From Thermoflexus hugenholtzii (GTDB lineage Bacteria > Chloroflexota > Anaerolineae > Thermoflexales > Thermoflexaceae), in NCBI RefSeq assembly GCF_018771565.1, contig NZ_CP076326.1, positions 3,107,785 to 3,171,784 of the forward strand: a stretch of 64,000 bases of DNA, written 5' to 3'. Positions 1 to 7,812 of the stretch are shown in pieces (position 1 is the stretch's first letter; each line of letters begins with the position of its first letter). The notes beneath the pieces are model-generated. The model worked only from the letters and a program-made list of their open reading frames with translations. It was not told where the DNA came from and searched no databases. Both the position numbers and the translations under genes were made by a program.

Positions 1-2544
1 CCGGAGGCCAAAGTAGGGCAGCTCTTCCTGATCACCCTCCCCGGCCCGGTGGCCCGCCCGGATCATCCGCTGCGATCGCTGCTGGAGACGCAGCGCATCG
101 GCGGGGTGATCCTGAGCCCCGAGCAGGGGAACTTCTCCAACGTGGGAGCCACCGCTTCGGAGCTGTTCTCCATCACCGTTTCCCTGCAACAACAGGCCGC
201 CGGGCTCACCCCATTCATCCCGCTGTTCATCGGCCTGCGCCAGCAGGGAGATGGCCCTCCCGGCTCCGCCTGGACCTCCGGGGCGATGCCGCTTCCCTCC
301 CCCCTGGCCCTCGGCGCCACGTGGAATCCGGACCGGGTGCAGGCGGTGGGGCGGTCCCTGGGGGAGGAGCTCCGGGCGGTCGGCATCAATTTGCTCCTGG
401 GCCCTCCCCTGGAAGTGTTGCTGGAGCCCCGGCCGGACCTCGGGGATGCAGGGGTGCAGACCTTCGGAGGGGATCCCCACTGGGTGAGCCGCATGGCCCG
501 GGCGTATCTGAGCGGCCTCGCGGAAGGAAGCGAGGGCCGGCTTCTCGTCGTCCCGGGCGCGTTCCCCGGCGAGGGGCGCGCCTACGGGCGGGAGGAACGG
601 GTAGCGGTCCTCACCCGGGAGGATCTGGCCGCCTTTGATCTGGTCCCCTTCATCACGCTGATGCGCACGTCCACCGAATCCGGCCGCCCGCTGTTGCGCG
701 CCGTCCAGGTCTCCACGATGCGGGTGCGGGGCTTCGGAGGAAGCGCTCAGGAATGGACCCGTCCCCTAACGGTGGATGGGGCGGCGCTGGGCGCTCTGCT
801 GGCGTTGCCGGAGATCAAGGCCTGGCGGGAAGGCGGAGGCGTCCTCCTCTCCCCGCCTCTGGGACTTCCGGTGATCCGCAACCTGTATGTCGATGAGCGG
901 GGGGAGGTGGATTTCCGGCGTGCGGCGCTGGAGGCCTTCCTGGCCGGGAACGATCTGATCTGGCTGGGGGCGCTCCACCCGGATCCCCAGGAGGCTGCCC
1001 GTCAGGCGGCGGCGATCATCGCCTTTTTCCGGGAGAAATACTCCACCGATCTGGCGTTCCAGAACCTGGTCAACAGCGCCGTGGCCCGCATCCTGCGCCT
1101 GAAGTATGGCCTTTACCCGGGCTTCAGCGCCCCGATGGTGCTCCCCACTTCTGCGAACCTTCCCCAGACCGTCGCGACCCCCGCTCACCTCCAGATCGTG
1201 CGCCAGGCCCTGGAGGAGGCCCTCGTCCGCCTGCACCCCCGCGAAACCGGTCCGGTGCCCATCCCGCAGCCTGGGGAGACCTTCCTGGTGCTGGTGGACG
1301 GGCGGACGGCCCGGGCCTGCGCCGCGTGCCCGGAGCAACGGCTGTTGCCCACAGAGATGCTCACGCGGGCCCTCATGACGGCCAGCGGGGAGGCCCTCGA
1401 CGCGACCCGGATCACGGTGCGCACCTTTGCGGAAGCCCTCGCCTTCCTTTCCCGGGCGCCCGAAGCGCCGGACCTGCAGCCGGAGTTCGAGCGGGCAACG
1501 TGGGTGCTGATCGTCGCCCTGGACGAGCGCCCGGAGGATCCGGCCTCCAGCCTGCCGCATCTCCTGCTCAGCGAGCGGACGGATCTGCTGGCCGGCAAGC
1601 AGGTGGTCTTCTGGAGCCTCGGGCCGCTGTATCCGTTGACCGCCCGGGAGGTGAGCCGGCTGAGCCGCTACGAAGCGCTCTGGACGCACGTGCCTCCCGC
1701 GGTGGAGATCATGGCCCGGGCCCTCTTCGGCGCCTTGAACCCCCGGAGTCGCGCGCCCCTTTCCATCGCGGCCCTTGGCTATAACCTGGCGGACCGCCTG
1801 CGGCCGGATCCCAATCAGGTGATCCCCCTGGGGGCAGGCCCACGGGAAGGGACCGTCTCCGGAACCCCGGCCCCCGTGACCGTCCGGGTTGGGGAGACGT
1901 TACGCGTCTGGGCCGGGCCGATCCGCGACCGGGATGGATACCTGGTTCCGGACGGCACGCCGGTTGCCTTCACCGGCGTTTATTCCGGTCAGGGGAGCAT
2001 CGGGCCCTTCGTCGTGGGAACCCGGGATGGGTTCGCGGAGGTGGACATCCCGCTGGATCGGGAGGGGATGCTGGAGATCCGGGCGGTGAGCGAGCCGGCG
2101 CGCCTCTCCTACCGGTTGCAGCTCCAGATTGCGAAGAACCAGCCGGGCCGCATCGCCACGGTGGTCCCGCCGACGCCCACCGCTCCGCCCGAGCCGACCC
2201 GGACGCCGATCCCCTCGCCCACGCCCACGCCTGCGGCCCCGTCGCGCCCGGGCCGGGGTCTGGGGCCGGGCCTGGCAGGGTGGTCGATCTTCGGATGGAG
2301 CGCGCTGGCCATCCTGGGGGTCAGCGGCCTGTCCTTCCGGCTGGGCCGACGCCGGGATCTGGATCGCGCGTGGCGGGCCGCCCTGCTCGGCTTCATCGCC
2401 GGTTGGTCCGTCTACTCCTTGTTGCTCTTCGGATCCACGACGCTGCCCATCCCGGAGCTCCCCAGGATCCTCCCGCTAACGGCTGGAGCGACGGCCCTCT
2501 TGATCGGAGGGCTTGCGGCCCTCATCCCTTCGGGAGAACGCTGA
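1..2544 (+). CDS. GH3-like (NagZ-type) membrane-anchored protein, 5' end outside window
   Basis: The reading frame is open from base 1, and the first codons read PEAKVGQLFLITLPG, which is already inside a GH3/NagZ-type N-terminal domain, so the true start lies upstream. The alpha/beta-barrel part covers roughly the first 370 codons (RIGGVIL near the start, NDLIWLG near the end). The usual NagZ signature KHFPGHGD is replaced by GAFPGEGRA, and the segment where the aspartate nucleophile is expected reads LLSPPLGLPVI. The catalytic residues therefore look lost. A GH3 C-terminal-like region follows, then a Pro/Thr-rich linker (about bases 2160-2240) and two or three hydrophobic segments that should anchor the protein in the membrane. 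Many Chloroflexota carry extracellular GH3 relatives. Function is unknown; a carbohydrate-binding or scaffolding role would fit the missing catalytic residues. Confidence 0.75.
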   Translation, partial: PEAKVGQLFLITLPGPVARPDHPLRSLLETQRIGGVILSPEQGNFSNVGATASELFSITVSLQQQAAGLTPFIPLFIGLRQQGDGPPGSAWTSGAMPLPSPLALGATWNPDRVQAVGRSLGEELRAVGINLLLGPPLEVLLEPRPDLGDAGVQTFGGDPHWVSRMARAYLSGLAEGSEGRLLVVPGAFPGEGRAYGREERVAVLTREDLAAFDLVPFITLMRTSTESGRPLLRAVQVSTMRVRGFGGSAQEWTRPLTVDGAALGALLALPEIKAWREGGGVLLSPPLGLPVIRNLYVDERGEVDFRRAALEAFLAGNDLIWLGALHPDPQEAARQAAAIIAFFREKYSTDLAFQNLVNSAVARILRLKYGLYPGFSAPMVLPTSANLPQTVATPAHLQIVRQALEEALVRLHPRETGPVPIPQPGETFLVLVDGRTARACAACPEQRLLPTEMLTRALMTASGEALDATRITVRTFAEALAFLSRAPEAPDLQPEFERATWVLIVALDERPEDPASSLPHLLLSERTDLLAGKQVVFWSLGPLYPLTAREVSRLSRYEALWTHVPPAVEIMARALFGALNPRSRAPLSIAALGYNLADRLRPDPNQVIPLGAGPREGTVSGTPAPVTVRVGETLRVWAGPIRDRDGYLVPDGTPVAFTGVYSGQGSIGPFVVGTRDGFAEVDIPLDREGMLEIRAVSEPARLSYRLQLQIAKNQPGRIATVVPPTPTAPPEPTRTPIPSPTPTPAAPSRPGRGLGPGLAGWSIFGWSALAILGVSGLSFRLGRRRDLDRAWRAALLGFIAGWSVYSLLLFGSTTLPIPELPRILPLTAGATALLIGGLAALIPSGER

Positions 2545-2592
2545 GGATCCATCGGGTTCGCCAAGGACAGACCCTGTAGAGGAGGTCGCGCC

Positions 2593-3375
2593 ATGGCCTA
2601 TGAGACGCTGCAGTATGAGGTTCAGGAGGGAATCGCCACCATCACCCTGAACCGACCGGATGTCCTCAACGCTTTCAACGAGCAGATGTTCCGGGAATTG
2701 CAGGACGTCCTGCGGGCGGTGGAGCGGGACGAGGCGGTCCGCGTGGTGATCGTGACCGGGGCCGGCCGGGGGTTCTGCGCCGGGCAGGACTTGGCGGAGA
2801 TGCGGGCGCGCTACGAGCGGCCGGAAGAGGCGATGTCCATCGGCGAGCATCTGCGCAGCCGCTACAATCCCCTGATCCTGCGCATCCGCAACACGGAGAA
2901 GCCCTTCATCGCCGCCATCAACGGGGTGGCGGCGGGCGCGGGCTGCAGCCTGGCCCTGGCCTGCGACCTGCGGGTGATGGCGGAGACGGCCTCCTTCGTC
3001 TTCAACGCCTTCGCCAAGATCGCCCTGATCCCCGATTCGGGCTCCACCTGGTTCCTGCCCCATCTGGCCGGATACGCCCGGGCCTTCGAGGCGGCCACCC
3101 TCATCGATCGGCTGGACGCTTCCCGAGCCCTGGCCTGGGGGCTGGTCAACGCGGTGGTCCCGCCGGACCAGGTGATGCCGACGGCCCAGGAGTGGGCGGC
3201 CCGGCTGCGGGAGCTGCCGGCCCGGGCGGTGGGGTTCCTGAAGCGGGCCCTCAACCGGGCGCTGACCTTCACGCTGGAGCAGTCCCTCGATTATGAGGCC
3301 CATCTCCAGGAGGTGGCCGCCCGCACGCCGGAGCACCGAGAGCGCGTGGAGGCCTTCCTCCGCCGACGGGGATGA
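2593..3375 (+). CDS. Enoyl-CoA hydratase/isomerase, PaaG-like
   Basis: 260 residues, normal length for the crotonase family. The start ATG follows GAGGAGGT with good spacing. The oxyanion-hole region GRGFCAGQDLAEM (about residues 57-69) and the NGVAAGAGCSLALACD block (about 114-129) are clear. The IPDSGSTWFLP stretch resembles PaaG-type 2-(1,2-epoxy-1,2-dihydrophenyl)acetyl-CoA isomerases more than classical FadB/crotonases. It would act in the cytoplasm on an enoyl- or epoxy-acyl-CoA in phenylacetate-type or general beta-oxidation. Two 3-hydroxyacyl-CoA dehydrogenase-like genes lie on the same strand after the repeat array, which supports a catabolic acyl-CoA role. Substrate specificity cannot be read from sequence. 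Confidence 0.9.
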   Translation: MAYETLQYEVQEGIATITLNRPDVLNAFNEQMFRELQDVLRAVERDEAVRVVIVTGAGRGFCAGQDLAEMRARYERPEEAMSIGEHLRSRYNPLILRIRNTEKPFIAAINGVAAGAGCSLALACDLRVMAETASFVFNAFAKIALIPDSGSTWFLPHLAGYARAFEAATLIDRLDASRALAWGLVNAVVPPDQVMPTAQEWAARLRELPARAVGFLKRALNRALTFTLEQSLDYEAHLQEVAARTPEHRERVEAFLRRRG

Positions 3376-3392
3376 CGGGAATGGTGGCGAAT

Positions 3393-4050
3393 GAATTCGA
3401 CCGGGAGGCCTGCGGCCGATGGCCGGCCTGCGCGCCGAATGAATTCGGCCTCCAGAGGCCTTGCGGCCGACGGTCGGCCTGCGCCGACCGGGAGGGTGTC
3501 TTTTGCGTCGGCGGAGGCCGACGCCTGGCGCGAAGCGCCTAAGAAGGCCGATTTCAATCGGCGTGAAAGCCTGCGGCCGACGGTTGGCCTGCGCGCCGAA
3601 TGAATTCGGCCTCGGGAGGCCTTGCGGCCGACGGTCGGCCTGCGCCGACCGGGAGGGTGTCTTTTGCGTCGGCGGAGGCCGACGCCTGGCGCGAAGCGCC
3701 CTGGAAGGCTGATTTCAATCGGCGTGAAAGCCTGCGGCCGACGGTTGGCCTGCGCGCCGAATGAATTCGGCCTCCAGAGGCCTTGTGGCCGACGGTCGGC
3801 CTGCGCCGACCGAAAAGCATCTCTGGCGTCGGCGGAGGCCGACGCTTGGCGCGAAGCGCCTAAGAAGGCCGATTTCAATCGGCGTGAAAGCCTGTGGCCG
3901 GCGGTTGGCCCTGGGTGCCGAATGAATTCGGCCTCGGGAGGCCTTGCGGCCGACGGTCGGCCTGCGCCGACCGAAAGCATCTCTGGCGTCGGCGGAGGCC
4001 GACGCTTGGCGCGAAGCGCCTAAGAAGGCCGATTTCAATCGGCGTGAAAG
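3393..4050. repeat. Tandem array of ~161-bp hairpin-rich repeats
   Basis: About four copies with a 160-161 bp period: GAATTC landmarks at 3441, 3602, 3763 and 3924, plus a short partial copy at 3393, and GCGTCGGC landmarks at 3505, 3666, 3826 and 3986. Each unit is a chain of short perfect or near-perfect palindromes: GCCGAAT-GA-ATTCGGC, GGCCTC-CA-GAGGCC (GGCCTC-GG-GAGGCC in alternate copies), GGCCGA-CGG-TCGGCC, GCGTCGGC-GGAG-GCCGACGC, GGCGC-GAA-GCGCC and GCCGATT-TC-AATCGGC. Almost all arms share a GCCGA/TCGGC core. Long open frames through the region are artefacts of the lack of stop codons. The period is not a multiple of three, so no protein repeat can be maintained. The array ends about 25 bp before the next gene and would be transcribed if the flanking genes form an operon. 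Confidence 0.95.
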
Positions 4051-4074
4051 ATGCCGCATTTGAGGTGGAGAACA

Positions 4075-4932
4075 ATGGAGCGCGTGGGGATCATCGGGGC
4101 GGGGACGATGGGACGAGGGATCGCGTATGTGGCGCTGACCCACGGCGCCGAGGTCGTCCTTTACGATGTCGTGGAGGAAGCCCTGGAACGCGCCCGCGCC
4201 CAGATCGAAGGATGGCTGCAGGAGGCTTTGGCGAAGGGGCGCCTCGCGGAGGCGGAGGCCCGGAACGCCCGGGAGCGCCTGCGCCTCAGCGACCGCTTGG
4301 AGGCTCTCGCGGAGGCCGAGGTCGTCATCGAGGCGGCCCCGGAGGATCTGAACCTCAAGCAGGAGGTCTTCCGCCGGCTCGATGACCTCTGCCCTCCCAC
4401 TGCCATCCTCGCTTCCAACACCTCCTCCCTCTCCATCACGGCCCTGGGGGCCGCCACCCGTCGGCCGGAGCGGGTGGCCGGCATGCACTTCTTCAACCCG
4501 GCCCCGGTCATGCGCCTGGTGGAAGTGGTGCGAGGCCTGGCTACGTCCGAGGAAACCGTGCGGGCGCTGGTCGATCTCGCCCGGCGCTGGGGCAAAACCC
4601 CCGTGGTGGTGAAGGACACGCCGGGGTTCATCGTGAACCGGGTGGCCCGGCCCTTCTACCTGGAGGCCCTGCGCCTGGTGGGAGAGGGCGTCGCCGATCC
4701 ATCCACGGTGGACCGGATCATGCGGACCCTGGGGTTCCGGATGGGGCCCTTCGAGCTGATGGATCTCATCGGTCTGGATGTCAACTTAGCGGTCAGCGAG
4801 AGCGTCTATCGGGCCTTCTTCGAGGAGCCCCGCTTTCGCCCACACCCCTTGCAGCGCCAGATGGTCCAGGCCGGCCGTCTGGGCCGCAAAACCGGGAAAG
4901 GATGGTATGACTACGAGGGCTCACCGGCCTGA
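4075..4932 (+). CDS. 3-hydroxyacyl-CoA dehydrogenase (PaaH/Hbd type)
   Basis: 285 residues, standard for the one-polypeptide 3-hydroxybutyryl-CoA dehydrogenase family. I chose the ATG after GAGGTGGAG rather than an ATG 24 bases upstream, because the Rossmann strand VGIIGAGTMGRG then begins at residue 4 as in relatives. NAD-binding GxGxxG is at residues 8-13. The catalytic region SNTSSLSI, the MHFFNP motif with the active-site His, and the C-terminal block GRKTGKGWYDY are all present. It oxidises (S)-3-hydroxyacyl-CoA to 3-ketoacyl-CoA with NAD. It is preceded by the repeat array and a PaaG-like gene and followed after 41 bases by a divergent paralog. Confidence 0.92.
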   Translation: MERVGIIGAGTMGRGIAYVALTHGAEVVLYDVVEEALERARAQIEGWLQEALAKGRLAEAEARNARERLRLSDRLEALAEAEVVIEAAPEDLNLKQEVFRRLDDLCPPTAILASNTSSLSITALGAATRRPERVAGMHFFNPAPVMRLVEVVRGLATSEETVRALVDLARRWGKTPVVVKDTPGFIVNRVARPFYLEALRLVGEGVADPSTVDRIMRTLGFRMGPFELMDLIGLDVNLAVSESVYRAFFEEPRFRPHPLQRQMVQAGRLGRKTGKGWYDYEGSPA

Positions 4933-4973
4933 GCCCGCGGGATCCCCGGATCACGGTTTGGGAGGAAGGGGGG

Positions 4974-5744
4974 ATGGGAACCCAACCGCTGAAGGAGCGC
5001 GTGCTGATCGTGGGAGCGGGTATCCTCGCGGAGGAGATCGGCGCGTGGTGTCTGGAGAAAGGCTATCCGGCTTCCGTGCTGACTCTGGAGGGGTGGCCCG
5101 CGCCGGAGCTGCGCCCCACCCTGGAGGCGGAGGCGCGGCGGAGCGCCCTGGCAGTGGAGGCCTTGCCCTACCCCCCGGAGGCCAAGCAGGCTCTGGTGGA
5201 GATCCTGGACGCGGCCCTGCCCCCCGAGGCGCTGCTGCTGAGCCTCTGCCTCACCGTCTCCGCGACCCGGGTGGCGGGCTGGACCCATCATCCGGGCCGT
5301 GTGGTGGGGTTCGCCCTCCTGCCGCCCCTGAGCCTCGGTCTCCCGGTGGAGCTGGCCCATCCCCTTCCGGGGGATACCGGAGCGCTGGAGCGGGCGAGGG
5401 CCTGGTGGCAGGCGCTGGGCCTCTCCCCCGTGGTGGTTCAGGACGCGGTGGGGATGGTGCACCCGCGCATCCTGTGCGCCCTGATCAACGAGGCGGCCTT
5501 CGCGGTGATGGAAGGGGTAGCGGCCCCTGAGGACGTCGACACGGCGATGAAGCTGGGCACGAACTACCCTCGGGGACCCCTGGAGTGGGGGGACCTCATC
5601 GGCCTGGACCTGGTGGTGGCCATCCTGGATGCCCTGGAGGCGGAGCATCGAAGCGGTGTCTATCGGGCCGCCCCCTTGCTTCGCCAGATGGTCCGGGCCG
5701 GCCTCCTCGGCCGGAAGACCGGGAGGGGTTTTTATCGCTGGTGA
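4974..5744 (+). CDS. Divergent 3-hydroxyacyl-CoA dehydrogenase paralog, probably non-catalytic
   Basis: 256 residues. The C-terminal half is clearly 3HCDH (ALINEAAFAV, DTAMKLGTNYPRGPLEWGDLIGLD, GLLGRKTGRGFYRW). The N-terminal half keeps a Rossmann-like start, VLIVGAGILAEE, but the third glycine of GxGxxG is alanine (residue 19). The HFFNP motif that supplies the catalytic His in relatives reads GFALLPP, so the His is missing. It follows the canonical paralog by 41 bases and probably shares its transcript. Possible roles are a non-catalytic partner subunit of the neighbouring enzyme or an enzyme of altered chemistry. The start ATG follows GGAAGGGGGG closely. Confidence 0.75.
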   Translation: MGTQPLKERVLIVGAGILAEEIGAWCLEKGYPASVLTLEGWPAPELRPTLEAEARRSALAVEALPYPPEAKQALVEILDAALPPEALLLSLCLTVSATRVAGWTHHPGRVVGFALLPPLSLGLPVELAHPLPGDTGALERARAWWQALGLSPVVVQDAVGMVHPRILCALINEAAFAVMEGVAAPEDVDTAMKLGTNYPRGPLEWGDLIGLDLVVAILDALEAEHRSGVYRAAPLLRQMVRAGLLGRKTGRGFYRW

Positions 5745-5754
5745 GCAGGAAATT

Positions 5755-7026
5755 TCAGGAGGGCATCTCTTCCAGCAGGGGGATCAGGCGCTCCCGGATC
5801 AGGCGATCGGCGTCGAATTGCTGGCGGACGCGGCGGCGCAGCCGGGCCACCGGATCCGTCTCCAGGAAGTGGGCGATGGCAGCGGCGAGGGCCTCCGGGG
5901 GGGCCTCCATGGGAAACAGGAAGACATCCTCTTGGCCCAGCTCCCGCAAGGGGGGGAGCTCCCGGGCGAACACCGGCAGACGCGCCAGGCCCGCCTCCAG
6001 GACCGGCAGCCCAAACCCCTCCTCCTCGCTGGTGAGCAGCACCGCGTCCGCCAACGTGTAGAAATCCGCCACCGTCTCCTCCGGCAAACCCTCTCCCAGA
6101 TGTTCATACAGGAAGTGCGCCGCCCCCTCCAGCCCCCACGCGGCCCGCTGGGCGCGCAGCGCTTCCAGATAGGCCCGGTTGGCCGGCGTGTGGGCGCCCG
6201 GCGGGCCGGTCACCACCAGCCGGGCATCCCATCCGGTCCGGGCCCGCAAATGCCGGAGGACCGCCAGGGCCTCCTCCAGCCGCTTGCGGCGGGTGATGCG
6301 AACCGGCGTCAGGAGGATGGCGTCGGCGGCCATGAGACCCAGATGTTCCACCAGGGATCGCGTGCAGGCGCTCCAGCGGAAGAACGCCCCCAGGTCCACT
6401 CCGTTCGGGATCACGTGGATGCGCGTGGCCGGGATCCCCCAGGCGGCGGCCAGGGCCTGCCGACGGGCCTCGGAGACCGTCACGTGGATCACCGGCCAGG
6501 GCCGAACGAGCAGCTCCCACGGCTCGCCCGGGGAACGCGGGGCCCTCGCCCGCAGGATCACCGCATCGTGGTGCCATCCGATCCAGCGCCGGGGATCTTC
6601 GGTGACCAGATCATAGAGGGCAGCGGAGAGGACGAGGTTCTTATCCATGGTACAGACGTTGTGGAGGATAGCCACGTCGGCCCCGTGCAGGGCCTCCTGG
6701 AGGGCGCGACGCAGCCGCTCCCGCCATTGAGAGAAAGCGCCCGGGAGGCGGCCCTCCATCAGCGCCGCCTGGAGAGGGGCAATGTCCGGATGGGCTCCAT
6801 ACATCGGTGGGATGGCCACCGCCTCCACCCCGGGCGCATCCACGGCCGCCACGCCGGCGATGATCCGCACGGGGTAGCCGGCCGCCGCCAGGGCGCGGGC
6901 CTGGCGGGCGAGCACGGCCTCCACCCCGCCGACCACCGGTGGGGCCGTGTAGTGGATCAGAGCCACGCAAGGCTTCTCCGGCATGCCGGATGCCATCCCG
7001 GGGTGCTCTTTGAGTTCCGGGTTCAT
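5755..7026 (-). CDS. Glycosyltransferase family 4
   Basis: 423 residues with the two-Rossmann GT-B layout. The N-terminal domain starts VALIHYTAPPVVGGVEAVL, and the GT4 nucleotide-sugar part includes VIPNGVDLGAFF, LLTPVRITRRKRLEEAL and the EEEGFGLPVLEAGLARLPV signature near residue 350, with the donor-site ExxxxxLxxLE spacing. It is cytoplasmic, transferring a sugar from an activated donor to an unknown acceptor. It is convergent with the acyl-CoA genes (10 bases between the stop codons) and divergent from the toxin-antitoxin pair. Internal in-frame ATGs 30 and 42 bases into the frame are alternative starts; no ribosome site clearly decides. Confidence 0.85.
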   Translation of the reverse strand: MNPELKEHPGMASGMPEKPCVALIHYTAPPVVGGVEAVLARQARALAAAGYPVRIIAGVAAVDAPGVEAVAIPPMYGAHPDIAPLQAALMEGRLPGAFSQWRERLRRALQEALHGADVAILHNVCTMDKNLVLSAALYDLVTEDPRRWIGWHHDAVILRARAPRSPGEPWELLVRPWPVIHVTVSEARRQALAAAWGIPATRIHVIPNGVDLGAFFRWSACTRSLVEHLGLMAADAILLTPVRITRRKRLEEALAVLRHLRARTGWDARLVVTGPPGAHTPANRAYLEALRAQRAAWGLEGAAHFLYEHLGEGLPEETVADFYTLADAVLLTSEEEGFGLPVLEAGLARLPVFARELPPLRELGQEDVFLFPMEAPPEALAAAIAHFLETDPVARLRRRVRQQFDADRLIRERLIPLLEEMPS

Positions 7027-7084
7027 TTTACCCGGGGGTTCGAGCCCGCCGGCCGCCCGGCCTCCTGCATCCCCGGGCGCCCCC

Positions 7085-7113
7085 TTGGCACGCCGATGCC
7101 TTCCGGTTATGAT
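7085..7113 (+). promoter_or_regulatory. Promoter for vapBC-like pair
   Basis: TTGGCA at 7085-7090 and TATGAT at 7108-7113 are separated by 17 bp. The predicted start is near 7121, about 20 bases before the GTG of the antitoxin gene. Confidence 0.6.
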
Positions 7114-7142
7114 GACCTGGAGCCTTCAAGGGGGAGGCGGCC

Positions 7143-7346
7143 GTGAAGACCCTGGAGGAGATGATCCGGGAGCTGCCCCCGGAGCTGCGGCAGGAGGTGA
7201 AGGATTTAATCCGTTCCCTGCTGCGTCGGAGGCAGGAACCCGCCCCGACCCTCCGTCAGGATTGGGGAGGGGCGTTGAAGGACTATCGCGACCGCTTCAC
7301 CGCGCTGGATCTCGAACAGAAGGCGCTGGAGTGGCGGGGAGACTGA
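7143..7346 (+). CDS. VapB-type antitoxin, DUF2281-like
   Basis: 67 residues, beginning with GTG after GGGGGAGG. The N-terminal MIRELPPELRQEVKDLIRSLL helix is characteristic of DUF2281-like antitoxins paired with PIN-domain toxins. The remainder is charged and probably wraps the toxin. It ends four bases before the toxin gene, the usual coupled arrangement. As the antitoxin it should neutralise the downstream ribonuclease and repress its own promoter. The family assignment rests on the N-terminal motif and the partner gene. Confidence 0.75.
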   Translation: MKTLEEMIRELPPELRQEVKDLIRSLLRRRQEPAPTLRQDWGGALKDYRDRFTALDLEQKALEWRGD

Positions 7347-7350
7347 AGGG

Positions 7351-7770
7351 ATGTATCTGATCGACACCAACGTGTGGCTGGAGCGGCTTCTGGATCAGGA
7401 AAGAGGATCCGACGTCGCGCGCTTCCTGGCTCGAATCCCTTCTGATCGCCTCGCGATCACCGATTTCGCCTTTCATTCCATCGCCCTCGTCCTGATCCGC
7501 CTGAACCGGCTGGAGGTGCTGCGCGCTTTCGTTCAGGATCTCTTCCTTGACGGTGCCGTCCGCCTGATCCGTCTGGAGCCGAACGAGATCCTCGAGGCCC
7601 TTCGGGCGACTGAGGACTTCCGGCTGGATTTCGATGATGCGTATCTATACGTAGCGGCGGAGAAGCATGGGCTTATCCTGGTGAGTTTCGATGCGGACTT
7701 CGACCGCACACCTCGGGGCCGTCGGACCCCCGCTCAGGTCCTGGCCGCCCTCGCCGCGGGCGGCTCCTGA
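7351..7770 (+). CDS. VapC-type PIN-domain toxin ribonuclease
   Basis: 139 residues, the standard VapC length. It starts MYLIDTNVWLERLL with the first PIN acidic residue (D5) followed by TN. The second acidic position falls in the central region, and DFDDAYLYVAAEKHGL followed by LVSFDADFDRTPRG supplies the C-terminal metal-binding aspartates. Family knowledge: Mg-dependent cleavage of RNA, often tRNA or rRNA. The gene is four bases downstream of its antitoxin. Stress response or stabilisation of the locus is the likely role. Confidence 0.88.
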   Translation: MYLIDTNVWLERLLDQERGSDVARFLARIPSDRLAITDFAFHSIALVLIRLNRLEVLRAFVQDLFLDGAVRLIRLEPNEILEALRATEDFRLDFDDAYLYVAAEKHGLILVSFDADFDRTPRGRRTPAQVLAALAAGGS

Positions 7771-7812
7771 GGTCGATGGGGTCGGCTTCCTGTTCCGCGA
7801 AGAGGCAAGGCG

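Noticed and set aside
3291-4040. Long overlapping open frames on both strands with repeated Arg/Ala/Pro-rich peptides
   Set aside because: They arise because the 161-bp repeats lack stops; the period is not a multiple of three, so the reading frame shifts between copies, and no ribosome site fits.
3393-4050. CRISPR array interpretation of the repeats
   Set aside because: The whole 161-bp unit is repeated; there are no unique spacers between short repeats and no cas genes nearby.
7028-7080. GGGTTCGAGCCC resembling a tRNA T-arm
   Set aside because: The arms do not pair as a 5-bp T-stem and no anticodon or acceptor stem is found around it.
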